From a virus: DNA of 22,128 nt. The position numbers and the translations under genes were made by a program. Below are positions 8,382-14,862 of the stretch, piece by piece. The notes beneath the pieces were generated by a model, which had not been told where the DNA came from, made no database searches, and saw only the letters and a list, made by a program, of their open reading frames with translations. The DNA is taken from IMG/VR virus record IMGVR_UViG_3300025127_007454, positions 1 through 22,128 of that record; one strand, given 5' to 3'. Position 1 is the first letter of the stretch; each line of letters starts with the position of its first letter.

Positions 8382-9023
8382 ATGTTGATGTCAAATCAAT
8401 TCAGTTGGAAAACAAAATTTAAATCTATTATAATTGTGGACGGAGAACTCTTTCCGAACGAATATGATTTAAATATTTTTATCTCAGCACACACGCCCGA
8501 CCTAAAGGAACAATCCGACTACTTCGAGAGATTGAAAAATTTATTTGAAAGAGTATTCACCAACACAATCACGACATGGCGTGACGAACCTTTGTATCCA
8601 GTTTTGAAAAAGCAAACCAATAACCGATTTGTTGAATTACCAAGACCTCCCTATGATCAAATAATGGCGGCTGTATGTTTTTGCAAGGCTAATGCAGTAT
8701 TAGATAGCAAAATAATAATTAACAATCTTCAGTTAAGTAGTTGGCAAGGAGATGGTATTACCTATTCGGTTGACAAAAACTCACCAGAACTGCTATTATT
8801 AGATCAAAAGGATTGGTTTAGTAAAAAATTTAGCAAATTCGATCCATGGTGGTTAAGGCCAGACACTGCAACATATGATGAGGAACATGCAAAAGGCATC
8901 TACACAGGACACTTCAGTTGGAACAAAACAAATATTCCTGTTGACAAGAAGCACGAAGACCATGCTAAAATATTTGAATTCAGTCCAAAGGTTTTAGATG
9001 GTGGAAAAAATAAAAACAAATAA
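8382..9023 (+). CDS. Hypothetical protein, 213 residues
   Basis: Two in-frame ATGs (8382, 8388) are possible, and the Shine-Dalgarno signal is weak for both. The protein has no signal peptide, transmembrane segment or recognised motif. Residues about 90-130 (YDQIMAAVCFCKANAV, IIINNLQLSSWQGDG) look like a compact alpha/beta core, and the C-terminus is Lys/Asp rich and probably flexible. Its 3' end overlaps the start of the polymerase-III-like gene by 26 nt, which suggests coupled expression. Codon use looks coding throughout. I do not recognise the family; a virion-assembly or DNA-associated role cannot be separated from the sequence alone. Confidence 0.62.
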   Translation: MLMSNQFSWKTKFKSIIIVDGELFPNEYDLNIFISAHTPDLKEQSDYFERLKNLFERVFTNTITTWRDEPLYPVLKKQTNNRFVELPRPPYDQIMAAVCFCKANAVLDSKIIINNLQLSSWQGDGITYSVDKNSPELLLLDQKDWFSKKFSKFDPWWLRPDTATYDEEHAKGIYTGHFSWNKTNIPVDKKHEDHAKIFEFSPKVLDGGKNKNK

Positions 9024-9519
9024 ACACGGCGATTGCATTTACTCAGAGCAAGATGCAATTAATTTACTCTACACAGATCCAGATTTTGACATAACAAAAC
9101 TTTTCTTCGATTCCACTGACAAATATAACAACACAGTGCAAGAGCTTGGTTTGGATTTGCCAAAAATACACAAGGTGCCGGAACGTTCTGATGTGGTTGA
9201 GTTTGACAAGGCCAATAGCGATCGATGGCACATGCCTGAACATTACAGCAAGTTGAATGTCCTGCAATGGTTATTAGAAAAATGCCAAAACGACGAAGAA
9301 CGATTCCGGGTCCAAACAGAATATAGTTTGTTTGAGGAGAAAAAATTTATCAAGGTGTTGCAATTTTTGATCTATTTTGTTGACACACTAAGAGCAAACA
9401 ATGTGGTATGGGGAGTAGGAAGAGGCAGTTCGGTAGCCAGTTTCTGCTTATTTTTGATCGGTGTACATAAAATAAATCCCATGCTGTACAATTTGGATCA
9501 CCGTGAATTTTTAAGATGA
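8998..9519 (+). CDS. Stand-alone fragment resembling DNA polymerase III alpha (GRGS region)
   Basis: The last 70 or so residues of this 173-residue protein follow the bacterial DnaE pattern around the GPGRGS loop: RVQTEYSLFEE, then FLIYFVDTLRANNVVWGVG, then GRGSSVASFCLFLIG, then INPMLYNLDHREFLR (DnaE: yfLIV-dFi--ak-nGI-vGPGRGSaagSlvay-lgIt-IdPL-y-LlFERFL). Conserved GVGRGSS is at 139-145 and INP at 159-161. The protein ends exactly where DnaE would continue into the PDfDiDF catalytic aspartates, so it cannot polymerise on its own. The N-terminal 100 residues are unrecognised. DnaE is over 1100 residues, so this is either a remnant or a repurposed nucleotide- or DNA-binding domain. It overlaps the upstream gene by 26 nt. 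The resemblance is clear by eye; the function is unknown. Confidence 0.66.
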   Translation: MVEKIKTNKHGDCIYSEQDAINLLYTDPDFDITKLFFDSTDKYNNTVQELGLDLPKIHKVPERSDVVEFDKANSDRWHMPEHYSKLNVLQWLLEKCQNDEERFRVQTEYSLFEEKKFIKVLQFLIYFVDTLRANNVVWGVGRGSSVASFCLFLIGVHKINPMLYNLDHREFLR

Positions 9520-9545
9520 TAAGTAATTACAAATAGGAGCATATA

Positions 9546-9935
9546 ATGGTAGCAAGAGCACCCAGAAAAAGAATGTACAGAACCATGCAGGGACGCATGA
9601 TCGACATTGAAAAATTAAGAGGCGCAAATGAAGACGTCCGGGCAGTTGGCAATATGAATGTGAATGCACGTGGAGATGTGCTGAGCAAAAGCGGACAAGT
9701 AGTTACGCCTAAGGCAAAAGTAATACAAAAATATTATGAGCAACCAAAAGGCAGAGTTGACGACACGCCAAGAAGAGCAAAGCCCACTCCTGCTAGAAAA
9801 ACGCCTCCACAACCAACGGTGGCTCAAGCCCAGAAGACAGTGCCGGTGGCACCAAAACCTCAATCATCCAAAGTGGCAAAAAAGCCCACTACTGAGAAAA
9901 AAGGCATTGACGCCGCACTTGACGGCATAGAATAA
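9546..9935 (+). CDS. Basic Pro/Ala/Lys-rich protein, probably disordered
   Basis: AGGAG (9535-9539) lies 6 nt before the ATG. The first 60 or so residues (RKRMYRTMQGRMIDIEKLR, then VGNMNVNARGDVL) look folded. The rest is rich in Lys, Pro, Ala, Thr and Gln, lacks hydrophobic core sequence and is probably disordered. The net charge is strongly positive, so nucleic-acid contact is possible. I think similar proteins recur in marine T4-like phages without a known role. The end of this gene contains the -35 region of the next gene's promoter. Confidence 0.66.
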   Translation: MVARAPRKRMYRTMQGRMIDIEKLRGANEDVRAVGNMNVNARGDVLSKSGQVVTPKAKVIQKYYEQPKGRVDDTPRRAKPTPARKTPPQPTVAQAQKTVPVAPKPQSSKVAKKPTTEKKGIDAALDGIE

Positions 9936-9947
9936 TTTTGCTATAAT
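9919..9947 (+). promoter_or_regulatory. Sigma-70-type extended -10 promoter for the GroES-like gene
   Basis: TTGACG (9919-9924), a 17-nt spacer and TATAAT (9942-9947) preceded by TGC give a near-consensus host-type promoter with an extended -10. A second TTGACG lies at 9907-9912. The ATG at 9953 starts 6 nt after the hexamer, at the expected transcription start, and there is no Shine-Dalgarno between them. Confidence 0.75.
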
Positions 9948-9952
9948 ACATT

Positions 9953-10399
9953 ATGGCAGACAGCATAAAATCTTTACAGGACAAAGGTTTCGGATCGCAT
10001 GGTGGTCAGCAATACAAAGTAAATCATGATATTGTTCCTTTGAAAAAAAGAGTATTAGTCAGCGACATGCATTTTGGTGAGACCAAAACAGCAGGTGGAA
10101 TAATTGTACCTGACGACGATGGCACAGCAGGTGGAATACATCCACGTTGGGCAAAAGTTTATGCCGTCGGCCGTGATCAGGAAGATGTCAAAGTTGGCGA
10201 GTGGATCATGATAGCACATGGTCGTTGGTCGAGAGCATTCAAGGTTGTGAAGGAAGGAAAAGAATTAGAAGTAAGAATGATTGATGAAAATGATATATTA
10301 CTTACTTCCGAGGAGGAACCAGCACACAATAGAAAAAAAGCCGGATATGTAAACACTGGTGGTATGCAACAGATGACATCACTACCAGGTAATGACTAA
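9953..10399 (+). CDS. groES: GroES-like co-chaperonin
   Basis: The protein would cap the host GroEL chamber and adapt it for phage protein folding, as T4 gp31 does. In the 148-residue product, IVPLKKRVLV (27-36) matches the first GroES strand. The segment ETKTAGGIIVPDD (43-55) is nearly the GroES mobile loop (E. coli: ETKSAGGIVL), which docks on GroEL. KVYAVG (68-73) and VKVGEWIMI (79-87) follow the GroES order, and EVRMIDENDIL (106-116) matches the last strand. It is longer than bacterial GroES (about 97 residues), with extra N- and C-terminal tails; T4 gp31 is 111 residues. The strong promoter sits directly before the ATG, so early expression is likely. The ParB-like gene overlaps its end by 8 nt. 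Confidence 0.85.
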   Translation: MADSIKSLQDKGFGSHGGQQYKVNHDIVPLKKRVLVSDMHFGETKTAGGIIVPDDDGTAGGIHPRWAKVYAVGRDQEDVKVGEWIMIAHGRWSRAFKVVKEGKELEVRMIDENDILLTSEEEPAHNRKKAGYVNTGGMQQMTSLPGND

Positions 10400-10775
10400 A
10401 AAGATAGATATCAAAAGAACACACGTACCAATAGATAAACTCGTTACAATGGCAGAACTTGGATTAGGTGCGGTGCGTCCTCTTAATAAAGAAAAAAAAG
10501 GATGGATTAGAAAATTAGTCAAGGATGAATTGTGGGATCCAATACTTGTTACGCCGATAAAAGATTCTGGATATTATTTGCTTACGGATGGTTGGCACAG
10601 GGTACAGGCGGCAAAAAAATTGAAACAAAAAGAAATAGAAGCACTTCCAATTCCAGCAGATGTAGGATTAAGCATGGCAAAAGCAAACAAAGTTTTGCGT
10701 GACATAGATAGAGAATACGGATTCAAATTGAAATGTAGTAACATAATTGGGCAATGGGCATTTTACCAAGATTGA
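10392..10775 (+). CDS. ParB/sulfiredoxin-like domain protein
   Basis: The 127-residue product carries a ParB-like nuclease fold signature: VPIDKL near the N-terminus, then DPILVTPIKDSGYYLLTDG (49-67) and GWHRVQAAKKL (67-77), where GxHRxxAA is the characteristic nucleotide-binding loop. ParB-like proteins bind CTP, ATP or DNA; some phage members are nucleases or host-takeover proteins. There is no helix-turn-helix after the domain, so plasmid-style partition is unlikely. The start overlaps the GroES-like stop by 8 nt, giving one transcript. The last codons overlap the -35 box of the uvsE promoter. Family membership is a motif-level call. Confidence 0.66.
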   Translation: MTKKIDIKRTHVPIDKLVTMAELGLGAVRPLNKEKKGWIRKLVKDELWDPILVTPIKDSGYYLLTDGWHRVQAAKKLKQKEIEALPIPADVGLSMAKANKVLRDIDREYGFKLKCSNIIGQWAFYQD

Positions 10776-10799
10776 CAATCTTAAAAATCATGTTAAAAT
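10772..10799 (+). promoter_or_regulatory. Sigma-70-type extended -10 promoter for uvsE
   Basis: TTGACA (10772-10777), a 16-nt spacer and TAAAAT (10794-10799) preceded by TGT (10791-10793). The -35 overlaps the stop codon of the ParB-like gene. The uvsE ATG at 10807 begins 8 nt after the hexamer, so the mRNA would start at or next to the ATG. No Shine-Dalgarno is present. Confidence 0.75.
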
Positions 10800-10806
10800 T
10801 ACTATC

Positions 10807-11844
10807 ATGCGTATAGGTTTTTGTTGTAAATGGCTTAACAACCATTCTGAATTTGGTGGCATGAAGGTTAATGCCAAGGACAGAGATCTTAACGGCCGAT
10901 CAACTACCATGCGTTGGCTTAGAGAACACCCTGAAGATGCGGTACAAAGGCAGTGGGACATCATGAACCATAATGCCACAGCGGCAAGGAAGTTGGTGCA
11001 ACGTGTTGGTTCGCTTCCACCTGAACGTAGGATGGTGAGGCTAGGGAGTGAAATGTTGCAAGGCTACACAGAAGCTAATTGGATCGATTGGTGGCAACAA
11101 CCTCACATACAAGATCATTGTGAAAGGATATTTGCACCTGTTGGTGAAATGGCTCGAAAACTCGATGTGAAAGTAAGTTTCCATCCTGGACAATTTTGTG
11201 TCCTAAGCAGTGAGAGTGCAGACATAAGAAAAAGAAGTGTTGAAGAATTTGAATACCACGTCGACATGGCTAGATGGATGGGATTCGGCAAATCATTCCA
11301 AGATGGTTGCAAGATCAATGTACACATCTCAGGCAGGCGTGGACCACAAGGTATTATTGACGCACTACCAAAATTATCACCCGAAGCTAGAAATCTCATC
11401 ACAATCGAGAACGACGAAATGGGTTGGGGCCTTGATGCCAGTCTCGAACTGGAAAAACATCTTGCATTGGTCATGGACATACATCATCACTGGATTCGTG
11501 ATGAAGAATACATACAGGCAACCGATGACAGGGTCAAAAGAGTGATTGATTCATGGCGTGGACAACGTCCTACAATGCACTATTCTTATTCTCGGGATGA
11601 ACACCTGGCAGTAGCGAATCTTGGTAACAAGACACACACAGAAATGCATGATATTAAAATGTTGCTTGAACGTGGATGCAAAAAACAAAAACTTAGAGCA
11701 CACTCTGACTTGTTACCAAACCGAGCAGTGAATGACTGGGCCTTGAGCTTTGGAGAAAACTTTGACATACAGACAGAAGCTAAAGGTAAAAACATAGCGG
11801 CAGAACAATTGTATAGACAACATCTCGAAAATACTGTACAATAG
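10807..11844 (+). CDS. uvsE: UV damage endonuclease (UVDE/UvsE family)
   Basis: This metal-dependent repair enzyme nicks DNA 5' of UV photoproducts. I choose ATG 10807 (MRIGFCCKW) because family members start this way and the promoter lies just upstream; a frame-extended start at 10747 would place the promoter inside the gene. The 345-residue product fits a TIM-barrel UVDE: FHPGQFCVLSS (125-135), NVHISGRRG (171-179), TIENDEMGWG (199-208), VMDIHHHW (222-229), MHYSYSRDEH (257-266) and RAHSDLLPN (297-305), which supply the usual His and Glu metal ligands. Phages more often carry DenV or photolyase; a UVDE fits life in sunlit water. Neighbours are repair- and replication-related (ParB-like upstream, clamp loader downstream). 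Confidence 0.88.
   Translation: MRIGFCCKWLNNHSEFGGMKVNAKDRDLNGRSTTMRWLREHPEDAVQRQWDIMNHNATAARKLVQRVGSLPPERRMVRLGSEMLQGYTEANWIDWWQQPHIQDHCERIFAPVGEMARKLDVKVSFHPGQFCVLSSESADIRKRSVEEFEYHVDMARWMGFGKSFQDGCKINVHISGRRGPQGIIDALPKLSPEARNLITIENDEMGWGLDASLELEKHLALVMDIHHHWIRDEEYIQATDDRVKRVIDSWRGQRPTMHYSYSRDEHLAVANLGNKTHTEMHDIKMLLERGCKKQKLRAHSDLLPNRAVNDWALSFGENFDIQTEAKGKNIAAEQLYRQHLENTVQ
11814..11842 (+). promoter_or_regulatory. Sigma-70-type promoter before the small coiled-coil gene
   Basis: TAGACA (11814-11819), a 17-nt spacer and TACAAT (11837-11842), within the end of uvsE. The ATG at 11849 begins 7 nt after the hexamer, at the expected +1. There is no Shine-Dalgarno in between. It could drive the clamp-loader operon. 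Confidence 0.62.
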
Positions 11845-11848
11845 TTGC

Positions 11849-12016
11849 ATGGTTAAAGATACAGAGCTCAAAAAGTTACAAGAAAAAATTAATAAACTAC
11901 AAAAAACAATTGATGATTTGAATGTTAAATTATCAAAGCATATAAAATTTATAGATAGCACTTATGAAGGTTTGAAAAATCCCATCGAAGCGGCGAGGAA
12001 ATGGCTAAGAAGATAA
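11849..12016 (+). CDS. Small coiled-coil protein, 55 residues
   Basis: The ATG lies where transcription should start from the promoter at 11814-11842. The product begins MVKDTELKKLQEKINKLQ, and residues 5-31 form a heptad-rich coiled coil (LKKLQEKINKLQKTIDDLN). A short basic tail follows (ARKWLRR). The stop codon (12014-12016) lies inside the next small gene, which overlaps by 16 nt. Function is unknown. A helix this short could oligomerise or bind the clamp-loader complex, but that is speculation. Confidence 0.6.
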   Translation: MVKDTELKKLQEKINKLQKTIDDLNVKLSKHIKFIDSTYEGLKNPIEAARKWLRR

Positions 12017-12120
12017 AAGCATTTATAAGGTGGGTCGGTTTGATTCCTTTGCTACACGCCCCTGTTTATTTCCTTGCAATGGTTGGAGTGTTTCTGTTAG
12101 TATTAACATTTGTATTATGA
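12001..12120 (+). CDS. 39-residue single-pass membrane peptide
   Basis: The product MAKKIKAFIRWVGLIPLLHA plus a hydrophobic run ending FLLVLTFVL has a basic N-terminus and one or two hydrophobic stretches (about residues 11-39). GAGGA just upstream may serve as ribosome site but sits very close (1 nt) to the ATG. Its TGA stop (12118-12120) overlaps the ATG of the clamp loader (ATGA), the classic sign of translational coupling. A small gene here could simply feed ribosomes into the clamp loader, or the peptide could act on the host membrane. The ORF is short, so I am moderately sure only. Confidence 0.5.
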   Translation: MAKKIKAFIRWVGLIPLLHAPVYFLAMVGVFLLVLTFVL

Positions 12121-13043
12121 AAGATCTTTGGGTAGAAAAATATAGACCAAAAACATTAAAAGAATATGTTGTCAGAGATGAGGCACAGCGACAGCAGATA
12201 CAGTCTTGGATTGATGACAAAGCTATTCCGCATTTGCTATTGAGTGGTGCTCCAGGAGTAGGTAAAACTACATTGGCGAAAGTACTATTCCAAGAACTGG
12301 ACGTGAGCAGTTATGACATACTAGAAATAAACGCTTCAAGAGAAAATTCAGTAGACACTGTTAGAGAGAAGATCAATTCATTTGTACAAATAATGCCTTT
12401 TGGGTCATACAAGTATGTGCTGTTGGATGAAGCAGACTATATGAGTCCAAACGGACAAGCGGCACTTCGTGGTGTAATGGAGATGTATCATACATCAGCA
12501 AGATTTATTTTGACTTGCAATTATCCCAACAGAGTCATTCCAGCACTACACAGCAGATGTCAAGGCTTTCATATGGAGACAATAGACAAAAACGAATTCA
12601 CGGCAAGAACAGCAGAAATATTGATTGCAGAACAGATAGAGCCAGACATAGAAGTGCTAGACACATATGTCAAAGCAAGTTATCCTGATTTAAGAAAATG
12701 TATCAACATGATACAACAGAATTGTAAAGACGGCAAACTGATGACACCAAAATCAGGTGATTCCGGACAGCAGGATTATAGATTACAAATGGTTGAACTG
12801 TTCAAAGCGGGGAAAATAAATGAAGCAAGGAAACTTGTGTGTGCCCAAGCTAGGCCAGAAGAGTGCGAAGAGATATATAGATGGCTATATGATAATTTAG
12901 ATATAATCTCCAAAGATGAGGACAAACAAGACAAAGCAGTGTTGATAATCAAACAAGGATTGGTTGATCATTCGTTTGTTGCTGATCCAGAAATAAACTT
13001 GGCCAGTGTGATGATCAAATTAGCAAGGTTATCAAATGGGTAA
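12117..13043 (+). CDS. Sliding-clamp loader ATPase subunit (T4 gp44 / RFC-like)
   Basis: The protein loads the phage sliding clamp on DNA for replication and late transcription. The ATG at 12117 overlaps the stop of the small upstream peptide (ATGA); the alternative ATG 12030 would add 29 residues unlike the family, which starts near WVEKYRPKTL. The 308-residue product has RFC box sequence LWVEKYRP (4-11), Walker A SGAPGVGKTT (43-52), Walker B YVLLDEAD (100-107), sensor-1-like FILTCN (130-135) and the arginine-finger motif HSRCQGF (145-151). The C-terminal collar domain ends VADPEINLASVMIKLA, similar to the gp44 end. T4 gp44 is 319 residues, so it is full length. In T4 the next gene is the small loader subunit 62; the next gene here does not obviously match it. 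Confidence 0.88.
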   Translation: MKDLWVEKYRPKTLKEYVVRDEAQRQQIQSWIDDKAIPHLLLSGAPGVGKTTLAKVLFQELDVSSYDILEINASRENSVDTVREKINSFVQIMPFGSYKYVLLDEADYMSPNGQAALRGVMEMYHTSARFILTCNYPNRVIPALHSRCQGFHMETIDKNEFTARTAEILIAEQIEPDIEVLDTYVKASYPDLRKCINMIQQNCKDGKLMTPKSGDSGQQDYRLQMVELFKAGKINEARKLVCAQARPEECEEIYRWLYDNLDIISKDEDKQDKAVLIIKQGLVDHSFVADPEINLASVMIKLARLSNG

Positions 13044-13299
13044 GAAACATGCAAAAAAAAGATACTTCTGTGTGAAATACACCTTGAAGCCAGATAAAAA
13101 ATTTGACGAACTGGTCACCCTGTCTCGCAAAAAAATTGGACCAGGTAAGATGCAAGAATATTCGGTTGTGTTAGATCTTGTTAATGAAGAAATATTGAAA
13201 AACGAATTGCCTAACACAGAGGCCATCACATACAAAAGAATGTTTGAACACTACAATCAATATTACAAAGATGCTATCGACTCCTTTGTTAAATCTTGA
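13036..13299 (+). CDS. Hypothetical basic protein next to the clamp loader
   Basis: The 87-residue product starts 8 nt before the end of the clamp-loader gene (ATGGGTAA), so it is very probably co-translated with it. The N-terminus is lysine rich (MGKKHAKKRYF), and the C-terminal half is helical (YKRMFEHYNQYYKDAIDSF). In T4 the gene after 44 is 62 (small loader subunit, 187 residues), then regA (122 residues). This protein does not resemble either by eye and is much shorter. It could be a diverged or reduced partner of the loader, or an unrelated protein. Confidence 0.62.
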   Translation: MGKKHAKKRYFCVKYTLKPDKKFDELVTLSRKKIGPGKMQEYSVVLDLVNEEILKNELPNTEAITYKRMFEHYNQYYKDAIDSFVKS

Positions 13300-13313
13300 T
13301 ACCGTACATGCGT

Positions 13314-13574
13314 TTAAGTAGCGCCAACTGCCTCATTTTCCATAACTTTGTTAACACTTTCCGTCTTCTTCTGTCTTTTTGTTTTCGTATTTTCAGCCAA
13401 TGTTGATTTAACATATACAATTTTACTCGTTTGTCGTAGATTCCTTTTTTCCTTATAAGTTTCCATAATTTCCTTTGATACAAAGGCCGCATTTGTTGGC
13501 TTTTGAATAATAGCATTTGATACCTCGTTGATTGTGTTAAGTTGTGATTTGATGTGTCTTTGTGTTCGACTCAT
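13314..13574 (-). CDS. Hypothetical protein on the minus strand, 86 residues
   Basis: In this otherwise empty stretch the minus strand has two overlapping open frames. I favour this one: ATG at 13574 (MSRTQRHIKSQLNTINEVSN), ending at 13314. Its codons more often begin with G (GAG, GTA, GCT, GAA), as in the neighbouring genes, while the other frame (13289-13516) encodes an implausibly basic stretch. The product is hydrophilic, with a Lys/Thr/Glu-rich C-terminal half. It converges on the 87-residue gene and diverges from the gene at 13653. There is no membrane segment or motif. The function is unknown. Confidence 0.45.
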   Translation of the reverse strand: MSRTQRHIKSQLNTINEVSNAIIQKPTNAAFVSKEIMETYKEKRNLRQTSKIVYVKSTLAENTKTKRQKKTESVNKVMENEAVGAT

Positions 13575-13638
13575 GTACAAATATTTAATGTTGTCCATGG
13601 GCCAAAAAGTATGCATATTTTACAAAGCAGATTTTACT

Positions 13639-13646
13639 CATAAATA
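13639..13646 (+). promoter_or_regulatory. T4-type late promoter element CATAAATA
   Basis: CATAAATA followed by AAG lies 6 nt before the ATG at 13653, with no ribosome site in between. It matches the NATAAATA late element of marine T4-like phages. Transcription would be expected to start about at the ATG. Confidence 0.62.
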
Positions 13647-13652
13647 AGCGTT

Positions 13653-14132
13653 ATGCACGATGTATTAGATATAATCCGTAATGTACAGGGGCTATACGCC
13701 GTAGGGCCTACTTTGGGCATACTCAAGGACTACGAAAGGGTCATGGACGAATTAGACCTATATGTGTTCGAAAATTGGCAGGACGGTGAACTGCTAGAGG
13801 GCCCAAAAGATTCTAGACATTTTGTCACTTGTAGTTTCATGTGGCCTGAAGACAGGATGCCAGATCCAACTGGTGGACAGAGACTACTTGACAGAGGATG
13901 TAAAGTATCATACAGACGAGACGAATTACTGAAGCCAAGACAGATTAAGACTCCAGAAGATTACAGGCCTGGCACAACCAAGGGCAAGATTGACGCACAT
14001 CCAATCTGGATTGTAGAGATAAAGATGCCAAAAGAACTGATTGGCAATTTTAAGTTCGGCAGAGATAATATCCAAAACCAAGACGAAACAGATATAGCAA
14101 CACAGGATCAAAATAATTTAGATGCAAATTAA
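13653..14132 (+). CDS. Conserved-looking marine T4-like protein, 159 residues
   Basis: The product (MHDVLDIIRNVQGLY start) has a middle part with DRMPDPTGGQRLLDRGCKV and then KVSYRRDELL, PEDYRPGTTKGKID, and PIWIVEIKMPKELI. I recall related proteins in T4-like cyanophages, where they are unassigned and may be virion components. There is no signal peptide, membrane segment or enzymatic motif, and the C-terminus is Asp/Gln/Asn rich. A late element 6 nt before the ATG predicts late expression, which suits a structural or assembly role. The next gene starts 11 nt before this stop codon. Confidence 0.65.
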   Translation: MHDVLDIIRNVQGLYAVGPTLGILKDYERVMDELDLYVFENWQDGELLEGPKDSRHFVTCSFMWPEDRMPDPTGGQRLLDRGCKVSYRRDELLKPRQIKTPEDYRPGTTKGKIDAHPIWIVEIKMPKELIGNFKFGRDNIQNQDETDIATQDQNNLDAN

Positions 14133-14862
14133 TGAAGGACTAAAGGCCGGTGATTTGGAAGGCGTGATCGATAAACGTTTTTCCATAGACCAATACAAAT
14201 CTAAAATGGGCGATGACAAAAACATCATGGTCCTTGCTTTTACGGCAGAAGGACTTGCGCCTGCAAAGGATCTAGAACGTTTTGCTGAGACCGGATATAA
14301 AGAAATTTTAGATGCAGATGCAACTCCTGGCACAATGGCAGATGGCAAACACAAAGTATTTGTTGAGTTTGCAAGACAGGACGGAGTCATAATGCACATA
14401 ATGAAATTTTTGGAAGACCTCAAAAAACTTACTAATATTGACGAGTTTGAGTACACTTATCACAAAGGTGAAAATCCAACTCTTGTATCTGCAGGTACCA
14501 TGCAGGAGATGGTTCCAACAACTCCTGACGCATACGAACAAAAGGTCAATGAAATGAAAATGGGTGAAGCAAAAAACTTTTTTGACAAATACGACATGTT
14601 AGAATGTGCAATGCAGGACAATATTTTAAGTGTCAAAAAAGCAGGCACACAACAAGAGTTACAATTTGAAATACACAAAGTTGGATCTACGAATGAAATC
14701 ATGAAAGAAGCTAAAGCATTTGCTTTGGACATAGATTCGGTTGCAGAATGCACACATCTCACAAAATACTTTGGTCCTTATAATATTACCAAAACCACTG
14801 AAAACAGATTCATTTTCAACAAAGGTGATGAGTCTGCACTATTAAGTAAGTACAAATGGTAA
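14122..14862 (+). CDS. Hypothetical virion-associated protein, 246 residues
   Basis: The start overlaps the previous gene by 11 nt, which suggests a two-gene unit. The N-terminal half looks alpha/beta (IMVLAFTAEGLAPAKDLER, KVFVEFARQDG), with a repeated DLxxF pattern, and the C-terminal half contains SVKKAGTQQELQFEIHKVG. I see neither a membrane segment nor a catalytic motif. Related proteins probably exist in marine T4-like phages as unannotated structural or assembly proteins; this is recollection, not a search. The M15 peptidase gene overlaps its stop codon by 7 nt, so the three genes are probably co-transcribed from the late element at 13639. Confidence 0.63.
   Translation: MQINEGLKAGDLEGVIDKRFSIDQYKSKMGDDKNIMVLAFTAEGLAPAKDLERFAETGYKEILDADATPGTMADGKHKVFVEFARQDGVIMHIMKFLEDLKKLTNIDEFEYTYHKGENPTLVSAGTMQEMVPTTPDAYEQKVNEMKMGEAKNFFDKYDMLECAMQDNILSVKKAGTQQELQFEIHKVGSTNEIMKEAKAFALDIDSVAECTHLTKYFGPYNITKTTENRFIFNKGDESALLSKYKW

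Noticed and set aside
10747-10806. A longer N-terminus for UVDE from 10747
   Set aside because: It would place a near-consensus promoter inside the coding region and overlap the ParB-like gene. UVDE proteins begin with the MRIGF-like strand found at 10807.
12030-12116. A longer N-terminus for the clamp loader from ATG 12030
   Set aside because: The added residues do not resemble the family, and the region encodes the 39-residue peptide in another frame. The ATGA overlap at 12117 and the WVEKYRP start fit better.
13289-13516. Minus-strand 75-residue frame as the coding frame
   Set aside because: It is very rich in Arg, Lys and Trp, with codon use less like neighbouring genes than the overlapping frame. 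Kept only as an alternative.
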